From Nonomuraea candida (lineage in GTDB: Bacteria; Actinomycetota; Actinomycetes; Streptosporangiales; Streptosporangiaceae): a stretch of 64,000 bases of DNA. Below the pieces are notes generated by a model. The model worked only from the letters and a program-made list of their open reading frames with translations, was not told the DNA's origin and searched no databases. The stretch is from contig NZ_JOAG01000017.1 of assembly GCF_000725485.1 (NCBI RefSeq), forward strand, positions 1-64,000, written 5' to 3'. The number at the start of each line of letters is the position of its first letter. The first letter of the stretch is position 1. A program made the translations under genes and the position numbers. Positions 34,737-43,506 of the stretch are shown piece after piece.

Positions 34737-36035
34737 ATGAGACGGCGGCTACGGCAGGTCTTCATCATCGGTCTCACCCTCTCGCTGCTCGGCATCGGCG
34801 CCCCCGCCGCCTGGTCGGAGGATGACGACAGGAACTGCAACGACACCCTGCCCGCCGGGACCCCGTCGTACGTGGTGTGCAGGTGGCTGGCCACGCCGGA
34901 AGAGGCGCTGGACATCGCCAAGTTCTGGCTCGGCAACGACGGCCAGAACATGAAGGACGCCGCCCCGCTGCCGCCCATCATGATCGACTGCAGCGAGGCG
35001 GGCAACGAGTGCCCGACCGACAGCGAGGGTGACGGCGAGCTGCACGACGTCGGCTCGCCCGACGTGCCCGGCGCCGAGGACGGCGGCACGCCGGAGTGCC
35101 AGGCCGGCGAGCAGTGCTACGTCGACCCGAGCAAGATCACCGCCGCCGAGCGGGCCGCCGCCCAGGAGACCCCGGCCGGCCGCGCCACCCAGGCCATGGC
35201 GCAGACCCAGACCACCATGCGGGTCTGGATCGACACCGAGCTCGCCGACGACTACAAGGCCGGCCGGCTCGCCGAGGCCACCAAGAAGGTCGCCGCGCTG
35301 GTCGCCGCCCAGCCCGGCGTGGTGGGCGTCAGGTTCACCTCGCAGCTCGGCTACAACCAGACCTTCGCCACGGCCGACGAGCTGGACACGTTCGTGACCG
35401 AGACCACGGCCGCGCTGCGCACGCTGCTGCCGGGCAAGAAGCTGGCCGCGCACACGGTGATGCCGCTGTTCGGCTGCGGCACGAACGACGCCTGCAAGGC
35501 CGAGATGACCAAGAAGTACCCGCTGCTCGACCCCGAGCGCGTCGGCGGCTGGCTCAGCCAGGGCTACATCGACCAGCTCGCCCTCGACAGCGGCCACCTG
35601 GCCACCGAGTACGCCACCTGGCAGATCGACGCCACCCAGGCCCAGCGCAACCAGTGGATCGAGGTCGGCGCCCGCGCCTGGGACGCCTACGCGCAGATCG
35701 CCGCCGAGGACGCCTCGTTCGCCTCGGCCGGCGGCTCCACGCTCACCGAGGAGCAGGCCACCAAGGCGATCTCCGAGCGCATCGCCGCCCCGCTGCGCAA
35801 CGGCGCCGAGACCGTCACGCTGTGGTCGCGCTGGCAGGACGCCCAGGGCCAGGTCAGCCGGGTGTCCGGCGAGAAGTGGGCCAGCAGCGCCGCCTGGGAG
35901 CAGCTCAAGAAGCTCGGCTCGATCAAGCCGCGGCTGTCCACCGTCTACGACCCCGCCAACCCCGAGGTGGACCTGGCGACCGACCTGAAGAACCTGTCGG
36001 AGGTGTTCGGGCAGGTGTACCTGCACGCCGCCTGA
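34737..36035 (+). CDS. secreted eight-cysteine protein, unknown
   Basis: ATG 34737 starts a signal peptide (RRRLRQVFIIGLTLSLLGIGAPAAWS). The 432-residue product then has eight cysteines in close pairs (NC..VC, DCSEAGNEC, ECQAGEQC, GCGTNDAC), suggesting four disulfides. The second half has alternating strands and helices (TMRVWIDTELADDYKAGRL, VVGVRFTSQLGYNQTF, KKLAAHTVMPLFGCG, GWLSQGYIDQLALDSGHL) suggestive of a barrel such as a glycosidase-like fold, without a recognised active site. The preceding 55 bases are unusually A/T-rich and probably hold its own promoter. The end of the gene is repeated four times. Confidence 0.78.
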   Translation: MRRRLRQVFIIGLTLSLLGIGAPAAWSEDDDRNCNDTLPAGTPSYVVCRWLATPEEALDIAKFWLGNDGQNMKDAAPLPPIMIDCSEAGNECPTDSEGDGELHDVGSPDVPGAEDGGTPECQAGEQCYVDPSKITAAERAAAQETPAGRATQAMAQTQTTMRVWIDTELADDYKAGRLAEATKKVAALVAAQPGVVGVRFTSQLGYNQTFATADELDTFVTETTAALRTLLPGKKLAAHTVMPLFGCGTNDACKAEMTKKYPLLDPERVGGWLSQGYIDQLALDSGHLATEYATWQIDATQAQRNQWIEVGARAWDAYAQIAAEDASFASAGGSTLTEEQATKAISERIAAPLRNGAETVTLWSRWQDAQGQVSRVSGEKWASSAAWEQLKKLGSIKPRLSTVYDPANPEVDLATDLKNLSEVFGQVYLHAA

Positions 36036-36125
36036 CCCGCCGGTGTAGCTGCACGCTGCCCGACCCGCAGGTGTACCTGCACGCTGCCCGACCCGCAGGT
36101 GTACCTGCACGCTGCCTGACCCGCA
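36014..36125 (+). repeat. four 28-bp tandem repeats covering the gene's end and stop codon
   Basis: Units at 36014, 36042, 36070 and 36098, each beginning GGTGTACCTGCACG. Unit 1 is the real 3' end (codons for VYLHAA and TGA). In units 2 and 3 the TGA reads CGA; in unit 4 it is TGA again. Each junction has GCAGGT-GT-ACCTGC, a near-perfect inverted repeat. Confidence 0.95.
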
Positions 36126-36133
36126 CACGCGAG

Positions 36134-36165
36134 GCCGGGCGCCGCCCCTTGAGGTGGCGCCCGGC
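36134..36165 (+). terminator. intrinsic terminator after the 28-bp repeats
   Basis: GCCGGGCGCC (36134-36143) and GGCGCCCGGC (36156-36165) form a perfect 10-bp stem with a 12-base loop, followed within 10 bases by TTTT. It ends transcription from the secreted-protein gene before the small gene at 36195. Confidence 0.75.
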
Positions 36166-36194
36166 TTCCGCCATTTTCACGAAGGGGCTTCACC

Positions 36195-36527
36195 ATGGCC
36201 GAAGGCTTCGACCGGTCGCCCGCCCCGCAGCCGGTGCGCCTGATCGACTTCGACGAGGCGCAGGTCGTGCCGGGCACCGTGCCCGAGACGTTCATCCTGG
36301 TCGTCAGCGGCACCAAGCCGTACCTCACCATGGACGTCTCGCTCGTCCCGCTGACGTACATCAGGCAGCCGGAGTTCTGGGGCGTCGAGGTGGCCGGCAC
36401 GCTGAAGGGGGTCGGACTGCCCGCCACCGCTCCCTACACGGTGACGCTGCCGCTGGACGGCGTCCTCGGCACCGAGGGGATCGAGGTCATCGGGGCGAGC
36501 AGGCGCCAGGCCGTCAAGGTCCCGTAG
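36195..36527 (+). CDS. small soluble all-beta protein, unknown
   Basis: AAGGGG in front of ATG 36195 is a fair ribosome site. The 110-residue product has no signal peptide or membrane helix and is predicted mostly beta (VPETFILVVSGTKP, MDVSLVPLTYIRQPEFWGVEVAGTL, PYTVTLPLDG, IEVIGASRRQAVKV). I recognise no family. It lies in the lipid locus, after a terminator and convergent to the antigen-85-like gene, so it may have its own promoter. Confidence 0.7.
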   Translation: MAEGFDRSPAPQPVRLIDFDEAQVVPGTVPETFILVVSGTKPYLTMDVSLVPLTYIRQPEFWGVEVAGTLKGVGLPATAPYTVTLPLDGVLGTEGIEVIGASRRQAVKVP

Positions 36528-36564
36528 CGGGCCGTCCCGTGTCACGGACGCGGGGCGGCCGCGC

Positions 36565-37662
36565 TCATGCGCCCAGCGCCTCGCGGATCATCGGGTACGA
36601 GCTCTTGAACTCCCTGACCCAGTACGGCCACGTGTGGGTGCCGTTGCCGTACAGGTGGAGCCGGTGCGGGATGCCGAGCCGCTTGAGCCGCTTGCTCAGC
36701 GCCTTGGCCGTGTAGGCCGAGATCGGCTCGCCCAGGTGCGCCGGGTGCCACGGCGAGCCCGGCGGGTCCAGCGGGCCGTTGAAGCTGTTGGTGCCGCTGG
36801 AGAGGTAGAGGCCGACGCCCCTCAGGTTGGGGGCGAGGGCCAGGGGGTCGTTCGCGGCCCAGACCCGCCGGTCGCGCTCGGGGTGCCCCCACAGGGCCAG
36901 GGGGTCCTGCTTCTCGCTGGCCTGGGCGTTCATGATGACCGCGGGGATGCCGGGCAGCCGGGTGGCCAGGATGCCGCTGTAGGCGCCGGCGAAGCGGAAC
37001 ATGCCGCGGTGGCGGGCGGCGTACTTGACGGCGCCGTACCCGCCCATCGACAGGCCCGCGATCGCGCGGCGGGTCCCCGCGCGGTAGCCGACCTCCAGCA
37101 GCCGCCGCACCTCGTAGGTGTGGAACGTGGCCCACGCGGGCGGGCCGCCCCGGCCGCCGTTGTGCCAGTCGGTGTAGTTCCCGGCGCGGCCGGCCTCCGG
37201 CATGACGACGATCGCGTCCAGGTCGGCGGTGTGGGCGGCCACGTCGGTCATGCGGGTCCACGAGGTGTAGTCGTCGGCGCCGCCGTGCAGCAGGTAGAGC
37301 ACGGGCCAGGTACGCTTCGCGCTCCTCGACCAGCCCCGGGGCAGGAGCAGGCGGACCGGCAGCATGCGGCCGACCGAGGGGGAGGAGATGAGCACGTCCA
37401 GGGTGCGGTCGTCGAGGCGGCGCTCGCGCACGACGCGGGCGGGGCCGCGCAGCGCCTTCTGCCACGGCAGGTAGCCGGTGTCGTCCTGTGCCGTCCTCTG
37501 GGTGGGGCGCGTGCCGGGTGGCGCGGTGGGCCGTGCGGTGGGCCGCGCGGCGGGCGCGTCCTCGGGGACCAGCGACCAGTCGGGGTCGGCGTGGGCGGGC
37601 AGGACGTTCGGGCCGGACAGGACGAGCAGCAGCGTCGTCGCCAGAGCCAGCAAGCCGCGCAT
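36565..37662 (-). CDS. secreted antigen-85-like esterase/acyltransferase
   Basis: An alpha/beta hydrolase of the esterase-D/Ag85 group with a signal peptide (LLALATTLLLVLSGPNVLPAHA) and a Pro/Thr-rich linker. LPVLYLLHGG-type oxyanion region is seen as PVLYLLHGGADDYTSW. The nucleophile is Ser205 in AGLSMGGYGAVKYA. The catalytic His is His343 in GNGTHTWPYWVREF, close to the THSWxYW element of mycolyltransferases. Ag85 enzymes move mycolates between trehalose esters and the cell wall outside the membrane. Here it lies 220 bp from and divergent to the PKS gene. A plain esterase role remains possible. Confidence 0.85.
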   Translation of the reverse strand: MRGLLALATTLLLVLSGPNVLPAHADPDWSLVPEDAPAARPTARPTAPPGTRPTQRTAQDDTGYLPWQKALRGPARVVRERRLDDRTLDVLISSPSVGRMLPVRLLLPRGWSRSAKRTWPVLYLLHGGADDYTSWTRMTDVAAHTADLDAIVVMPEAGRAGNYTDWHNGGRGGPPAWATFHTYEVRRLLEVGYRAGTRRAIAGLSMGGYGAVKYAARHRGMFRFAGAYSGILATRLPGIPAVIMNAQASEKQDPLALWGHPERDRRVWAANDPLALAPNLRGVGLYLSSGTNSFNGPLDPPGSPWHPAHLGEPISAYTAKALSKRLKRLGIPHRLHLYGNGTHTWPYWVREFKSSYPMIREALGA

Positions 37663-37776
37663 GGTCGGAAGCCCCTTCGCCTGGAGGTGCAGGCGAGGGT
37701 AGGCGCCGGAGCGGCGGCGGGGCTATGGGCGTGCGTACGAAAATCGGCTCGCCGTTCCGCCATGCCGGATAAATCA

Positions 37777-37809
37777 TCACGCGGGTGACAAAACGCGGCC
37801 GAGGAATGT
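37777..37809 (+). promoter_or_regulatory. two-block promoter motif shared with the acyl-AMP ligase gene (copy B)
   Basis: TCACGCGGGT-G-ACAA at 37777-37791 and CCGAGGAATGT at 37799-37809 match copy A at 27475-27506. An A/T-rich patch (GATAAATCA) precedes it. It lies in the divergent region between the antigen-85-like gene and the PKS gene. Confidence 0.6.
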
Positions 37810-37881
37810 TCAGTCCGGGCCTGACCCTCGCCTCGGACCTGCGGGTATGTTGGCCGATCACCCGGATGCATGGGAGCGATC

Positions 37882-40800
37882 ATGGACGTACCCGGCGAAG
37901 GTGAGATCCGCCGCTTCCTCGTCGAGCGGCTCGGCGAGCACGTGGACCCCGACCGGCCGCTGAGCGAGTACGGGCTCTCCTCGCGCGAGTCGGTGGCCGT
38001 GGCGGGCGAGCTGGCCGCGCTGCTGGGCCGGGAGCTGAGCCCGACGCTGCTGTGGGAGCACCCGACGATCGACCGCCTGGCCCGCGCGCTGTCCGCCCCC
38101 GCCGTCCCGGCCCGGCCCGCGCCCGCCCCCGCCGAGCCCGTCGCCGTGGTCGGCCTCGGCTGCCGGTTCCCGGGGGCGCACGGGCCCGAGGCGTACTGGG
38201 AGCTGCTCATCGAGGGCCGCGACGCGGTCGGCCGGGTGCCGCCGGGGCGATGGGAGTCCTTCGGCCACGGGGACGCCCGCGCCACGCGGCACGGCGGGTT
38301 CCTCGGCGACGTGGCCGGGTTCGACGCCGAGTTCTTCGGTATCGCGCCGGGCGAGGCGGCGGCCATGGACCCGCAGCACCGGCTGCTCCTGGAGACCGCC
38401 TGGGAGGCGCTGGAACACGGCGGCATCGCGCCCAGATCGCTGGCCGGCACCCGCACCGGGGTGTTCACCGGCGTCTCCGGCAACGAGTACGCCTACCTGA
38501 CCGCCGCCGACCTCGCCTCCGTGGACGCCTGGACGGCCACCGGGGCCGCGCTCGGCATGGGGCCCAACCGCCTGTCGTACCTGCTCGACCTGCGCGGGCC
38601 CTCCCTGGCCGTGGACACCGCCTGCTCCTCCTCCCTCGTCGCCACCCACCTGGCGGTCACCGCCCTGCGGGCCGGCGAGTGTGACCTGGCGCTGGCCGCC
38701 GGCGTGAACCTGCTGCTGTCCCCCGTGATCACGCTGGCCTTCGACCGGGGTGGCGGCACGGCCCCCGACGGGCGGTGCAAGGCGTTCGACGCCGGGGCCG
38801 ACGGCATGGTGCGGGCCGAGGGCTGCGGGGTGGCGGTGCTCAAACGGCTGACGGACGCGCTCAGGGACGGCGACCGGGTGCTGGCCCTGATCGGCGCGAC
38901 CGCCGTCAACCAGGACGGCCGCTCCAACGGCCTGGTCGCGCCCAACCCCGAGGCGCAGGAGGCGCTGCTGCGGGAGGTGTACGGGGAGCGCGGCCCCGAC
39001 TATGTGGAGGCCCACGGGACGGGCACGTACCTCGGGGACCCCATCGAGGCCCGCGCCATCGCCGCCGCCGTCCGCACGCCGGTGCTGCTCGGCTCGGTCA
39101 AGACGAACCTCGGCCACCTGGAGGCCGCCGCCGGGATCGCCGGGCTGATCAAGACCGTGCTCGCCCTGCACCACGGCGTGATCCCGCCCAGCCTGCACTT
39201 CCGGCGGCCGAACCCGCACATCCCCTGGGACACGCTCCGCGTCGTCACCGAGCCGACGCCGTGGCCCCGGCCGGACGCGCGGGCGGGGGTTTCGGCGTTC
39301 GGCTTCGGCGGCACGAACGCGCACGTCACCGTGAACGCGTACCGCCCCGGGGCCGGCGTCACGGACGCTCGGGGGACAGGCGCGGGGGCCGGCGGGGTGG
39401 ACGCCGGCGGGGCGGTCGCGGGGACCGGTGGGGCGGTCGTGGACGCCCGGCGGGGGGCCACGGCCAAGCACGTCTTCCTGCTCACCGACCTCAACGAGGC
39501 CAGGGTGCGCAGGCACGCCCGCGAGCTCGCCGACCGGCCGCCCGCCGCCGGGCTCAGGGACGTCGCCCACACCCTGGCCAGGCGCGCGGGACGCGGCAGG
39601 ACGGCCATCGCCGTCGTGGCGGGCGACCGGGAGGAGCTGGTCGCGGGACTGCGCGACGCCGAGCCGCGCCCGGTCGCGGGCAGGGGCCCGGTGTGGGTCT
39701 TCGGCGGGTATCGCCCCCATCCGCCCGACCTCACCCTGTACGACGTCGAGCCCGCCTACCGCAGGACGATCGACGCCCTGGCCCCGCTGCTGGCCGCCGA
39801 GGCGGGCATCGACGTGCACGACCCGGCCCCCTCGGGGGTCGCCGCCGTCCAGCCGATCACGTTCGCCGCCCAGCTCGCGCTGGCCGAGACGTGGCGGGCC
39901 TACGGGTACGAGCCGGCCGCGCTGATCGGGCACTCCATGGGGGAGGTGGCGGCGGCCGTGGTGGCGGGCGGCCTGTCGCTCCGGGACGCCGTCAAGGTCA
40001 TCTGCACGCGCGCACGCCTCCTCGGCGGGCTGGGCGGCGGCGGGGCGATGGCCGTGGTCGCGGTGGACGCCTCCGAGGTGCCCGCCGGCCTGCACGTGGC
40101 CGTCCACACCGCGCCCGGGCAGTGCGTGGTCACGGGGCCGCCGGAGCGGGTGGCGGAGTTCGCGGCGCGGGCGGCGGCGCGGGGGCTGTTCGCCAGGGCG
40201 CTCACGGCCGAGGGCGCCGGGCACTCGCCGCAGGTCAAGCCGCTGCTGCCGGTGCTCAGGGAGGAGCTGGCGGGGGTCGCCGGGGGCAAGCCGGTGGTGC
40301 CGTACTACTCGGTCGTCTTCGAGGACCCCCGGGAGGCGCCGGTGTTCGACGGGGCGTACTGGGCTGCGGGGGTGCGCCGGCCCGTACGCCTCATGCAGGC
40401 CGTGCGCGCGGCGGCCGAGGACGGCTTCACGCTCTTCACCGAGCTGAGCCCCCACCCCCTGCTGACCGGCGCGCTGCGCGCCACCCTCGGGCCCGGCGCC
40501 GTGGTCACCACCGGCGACCTGCACGCCCAGCTCGCGACCGCCGCCACCGTCGTCGCCCCGCGCACCGGCGGGCGCGTGGTGGACGTGCCCCGCTCGCCCT
40601 GGCACCACGTACGCCACTGGGCCGGCCGCACCCCCCGGACCCGGCCGGCCACACTGGACGACAGGCTGGTCGTACGCACGTGGGCCCCCGCGCCGCCCCG
40701 GAAGCCGGGCCCGCCCCGCGCCTGGCTCGTCCTGGCCGGCGAGGGCGACGAGCGGGCCGCCCGCCTCCACGCCCTCCTCGCCTCCTCCCCGCCCACCTCG

Positions 40801-43506
40801 CCGTCCGGCGCGTCGGCGGCGGTGGTGCTGCCTCCCCGGGGGCTCGACCCGGCCGGGGTGCGCCGGGTGATCCTGGACGTCGCCGCCCTGATCGAGGCGG
40901 GCTCCCGGGTGGTGATCGGCACCGAGCGGGCGCAGGCCGTGCTGAAGAGGGAGCGGCCCGACCCCGGCCCGGCGGCGTTGCGGGGGCTCGTCAGGACTCT
41001 CGCCCTGGAACGCCCCGAGGCCCGAGCCGCGCTCGTGGACTTCGACGACCTCACCGGCCTGGCGCAGGAGCTGGGCCTGGACGCCGCCGACGACGAGGTG
41101 GCCTGGCGTGCGGGGGTCCGCTACACGGCCGGCCTGCGCCGCGCCCCGCTCCCGCCCGCCAACGCGGTCCCCGTCGTGGGGCCGGGGGCGTACCTCATCA
41201 CCGGAGGCACCGGACGGCTCGGCCGCCTCGCCGCCCGCTGGCTGTCGGAGCGCGGCGCCACCCGCATCGTGCTCAACAGCCGCTCGGGACACCCCTCCGC
41301 CGGTGAGGGCGTGCCCGGCGCGCGGGTGGTGGCGGGTGACCTGGCCGTGCCCGGCACGGCCCGGCGGCTCGTGGCGGCGGCGACCGCCGGCGGGATGCCG
41401 TTACGGGGCGTGATCCACGCGGCGGGCGTGCTGGACGACCGCCTGATCGCCGACCTGGACCCGGAGAGCCTCGAACGGGTGTGGGCCGCCAAGGTGGACG
41501 GCGGGTTGCTCCTGCACGAGGCCACCAAGGAGCTGGACCTGGACTGGTGGGTGGCCTTCTCCTCGGCGGCCGGCCTGCTCGGGTCGCCCGGCCAGGCGGC
41601 TTACGCGGCGGCGAACGCGTGGCTGGACGGGCTGTGCGAGCTGCGCCGGGCCGAGGGCCTGCCGGGGACCGCGATCGCCTGGGGCCCATGGGCGGGAACG
41701 GCCGCCGGGGCGCTGCCCGCCGTGGAGCCGCTGACGGCCGGGGAGGGCATCGAGGCCCTGGAGGCGCTGATCCGGCGGGACCTGTCGGCCGGGGTCATCA
41801 AGGCCGACGCGTCCCGGGCGGCGGCGATCTTCCCCGCCCTCACCTACATCCCGTATTTCTCCGCCTTCACCACAGAATTCACCCCGGCCCGCACCGGCAG
41901 CGCGCCCATCCATCCGGGCGAGGACCCGGGTGGCGCGGCCGGCGGTCGCGGCGAGGGGCCTGGCGGTGCGGATGAGGAGTTCCGCCATGCGGCCGGTGGG
42001 CGTGGTGGCGCCGGCGGAGGCTTCGGCCGTGCGGAAGATGGGGCCGGGCGGGCGGAGGCCGAGGGCGTCGCCGGAGCGGTGGCGTGGTCGGGGGAGGAGG
42101 TGTTCGCGCGGGTCAGGGAGCGGGTGGCGGTCGTGCTCGGGGTGGCGGCCGGGGGGCTGGGCGCGGATGCGGTGCTGACGGACCTGGGGCTGGACTCCCT
42201 GGCCGCGACCCGCCTGCGCGGCGTCATCGAGCACGACTTCGGCGTCACGGTGGCCACCGCCCCCATGCTCACGGGCGGCACCCTGCGCACCCTCGCGCAG
42301 GCGGTCACCGCCGAGCTGCACCCGGAATCGGACTCACCCTACGCCGTCACCACTCCGGCGGCCGGCGTCGGGCCGCACGCGGAGACGGATCCACCCCGCA
42401 CCCCCACCAGCCCGGACGCCCGGAACCCGGCGGCGCCCGTGCCGCCGGCGGCGGTGGTCGGGGCCAGGGACGGGGCGGAGCGGCAGGTGGTGCGGGTCCT
42501 GGCGGGGCTGCTCGGTCGCGAGCCGTCCGTCACGGAGCCCCTCGCGCCCGGCGTCCTGGCCGAGGCCCTCGACCTCCTGGGCCGCGAGCTGGGCAGGCCG
42601 CTCCCGGCCCCGGCCGGGACGGCTTCGGCCGGGACGGCTTCGGACGGCGCGGCGGGCGGGGCCGGCGTGGCGGCGCTCGCGGAGGTGGTGCGGGAGCTGG
42701 ACGAGGCGGAGGCCGGGCGCGGCGTCATCCGCCCGCTGAACGCCGCCGCCGCCGGGCGGCCGTTGTTCCTGGCGCATCCCGCAGGTGGCACCACCGGCGT
42801 GTACGCGCTGCTGGCCGGCCGGCTCCAGGTCCCCGTGTTCGGGCTGGAACGGGTGCCCGGCCCCGGGGTGTCCGAGCGGGCGGCCGGGCAGGCGCGGGCG
42901 GTCAGGGAGGCGTGCGCGGGGCCGTACCGGATCGGGGGGTGGTCGTTCGGCGGCATCCTGGCCTTCGAGATCGCCCGCCTGCTCACCCGCGCGGGCGAGG
43001 ACGTCGAGCTGGTGGCGATGATCGACGCCGGCCTGCCGGAGCCGGTGCCGGCGGAGGCGCGGCGGGAGATCGAGGCCAGGCGGTACGCCGACTTCGCCCA
43101 GCACCTCCGCGACACGTACGGCGTCGAGCCTAGCCTCGGGGACCCGGCCGAGCTGCTCGACCTGGACGAGCGCGCCCTCGGCGCCAGGCTGTCGGCGGCC
43201 GTGGGCGGGGCGCTGCCCGCGTCGGTGCTGCGCCACCAGCTCACCTCGCACGAGGACACCAGGGCGATCGAACGCTACCGCCCGGAGGCCCCGTACGAGG
43301 GCAGGGTCGTGCTCTACCGCTCCACGGAGCCGGCCCCGTGGACCGTGAGCGACCCCCGCTACGCCCACGAGGACGACCCGGCCAGGGGCTTCGGCCCGTA
43401 CTGCCCCGGACTGGAGATCGTCGAGATTCCCGGAGCGCATCACCTCAACCTGCTCGATCCACCGCATTTCGAGGTCATCGCCGAGCATCTGAGAGGACTC
43501 CTATGA
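37882..43506 (+). CDS. type I polyketide synthase, ACP-KS-AT-KR-ACP-TE (Pks13-like with ketoreductase)
   Basis: Start ATG 37882 follows GGGAGC. Domains over 1874 residues: N-terminal ACP with phosphopantetheine Ser34 in YGLSSRESVAV; KS about 85-490 with Cys248 (DTACSSS), His378 (EAHGTGT) and His412 (TNLGHLE); AT about 610-900 with Ser685 (GHSMGE) and an unusual AGHS at 779-782; KR about 1100-1290 with LITGGTGRLG, the B-type LDD motif (1184-1186), Ser1228 and Tyr1241; ACP with Ser1439 (LGLDSLAA); TE about 1620-1870 with Ser1688 (GWSFGG) and His1853/1854. Gly/Ala-rich linkers separate AT, KR and TE. One round of condensation, ketoreduction and TE release or transfer is predicted. No DH or ER. 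Confidence 0.95.
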   Translation: MDVPGEGEIRRFLVERLGEHVDPDRPLSEYGLSSRESVAVAGELAALLGRELSPTLLWEHPTIDRLARALSAPAVPARPAPAPAEPVAVVGLGCRFPGAHGPEAYWELLIEGRDAVGRVPPGRWESFGHGDARATRHGGFLGDVAGFDAEFFGIAPGEAAAMDPQHRLLLETAWEALEHGGIAPRSLAGTRTGVFTGVSGNEYAYLTAADLASVDAWTATGAALGMGPNRLSYLLDLRGPSLAVDTACSSSLVATHLAVTALRAGECDLALAAGVNLLLSPVITLAFDRGGGTAPDGRCKAFDAGADGMVRAEGCGVAVLKRLTDALRDGDRVLALIGATAVNQDGRSNGLVAPNPEAQEALLREVYGERGPDYVEAHGTGTYLGDPIEARAIAAAVRTPVLLGSVKTNLGHLEAAAGIAGLIKTVLALHHGVIPPSLHFRRPNPHIPWDTLRVVTEPTPWPRPDARAGVSAFGFGGTNAHVTVNAYRPGAGVTDARGTGAGAGGVDAGGAVAGTGGAVVDARRGATAKHVFLLTDLNEARVRRHARELADRPPAAGLRDVAHTLARRAGRGRTAIAVVAGDREELVAGLRDAEPRPVAGRGPVWVFGGYRPHPPDLTLYDVEPAYRRTIDALAPLLAAEAGIDVHDPAPSGVAAVQPITFAAQLALAETWRAYGYEPAALIGHSMGEVAAAVVAGGLSLRDAVKVICTRARLLGGLGGGGAMAVVAVDASEVPAGLHVAVHTAPGQCVVTGPPERVAEFAARAAARGLFARALTAEGAGHSPQVKPLLPVLREELAGVAGGKPVVPYYSVVFEDPREAPVFDGAYWAAGVRRPVRLMQAVRAAAEDGFTLFTELSPHPLLTGALRATLGPGAVVTTGDLHAQLATAATVVAPRTGGRVVDVPRSPWHHVRHWAGRTPRTRPATLDDRLVVRTWAPAPPRKPGPPRAWLVLAGEGDERAARLHALLASSPPTSPSGASAAVVLPPRGLDPAGVRRVILDVAALIEAGSRVVIGTERAQAVLKRERPDPGPAALRGLVRTLALERPEARAALVDFDDLTGLAQELGLDAADDEVAWRAGVRYTAGLRRAPLPPANAVPVVGPGAYLITGGTGRLGRLAARWLSERGATRIVLNSRSGHPSAGEGVPGARVVAGDLAVPGTARRLVAAATAGGMPLRGVIHAAGVLDDRLIADLDPESLERVWAAKVDGGLLLHEATKELDLDWWVAFSSAAGLLGSPGQAAYAAANAWLDGLCELRRAEGLPGTAIAWGPWAGTAAGALPAVEPLTAGEGIEALEALIRRDLSAGVIKADASRAAAIFPALTYIPYFSAFTTEFTPARTGSAPIHPGEDPGGAAGGRGEGPGGADEEFRHAAGGRGGAGGGFGRAEDGAGRAEAEGVAGAVAWSGEEVFARVRERVAVVLGVAAGGLGADAVLTDLGLDSLAATRLRGVIEHDFGVTVATAPMLTGGTLRTLAQAVTAELHPESDSPYAVTTPAAGVGPHAETDPPRTPTSPDARNPAAPVPPAAVVGARDGAERQVVRVLAGLLGREPSVTEPLAPGVLAEALDLLGRELGRPLPAPAGTASAGTASDGAAGGAGVAALAEVVRELDEAEAGRGVIRPLNAAAAGRPLFLAHPAGGTTGVYALLAGRLQVPVFGLERVPGPGVSERAAGQARAVREACAGPYRIGGWSFGGILAFEIARLLTRAGEDVELVAMIDAGLPEPVPAEARREIEARRYADFAQHLRDTYGVEPSLGDPAELLDLDERALGARLSAAVGGALPASVLRHQLTSHEDTRAIERYRPEAPYEGRVVLYRSTEPAPWTVSDPRYAHEDDPARGFGPYCPGLEIVEIPGAHHLNLLDPPHFEVIAEHLRGLL

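Noticed and set aside
36014..36125. Possible CRISPR array
   Set aside because: The 28-bp units are directly adjacent with no spacers, and the first unit is the coding end of a gene; no cas genes are near.
37858..41292. Long open frame on the minus strand opposite the PKS gene
   Set aside because: It is the usual high-GC antisense shadow: no ribosome site, composition dominated by Gly/Arg/Pro/His, and the plus strand encodes clear PKS domains.
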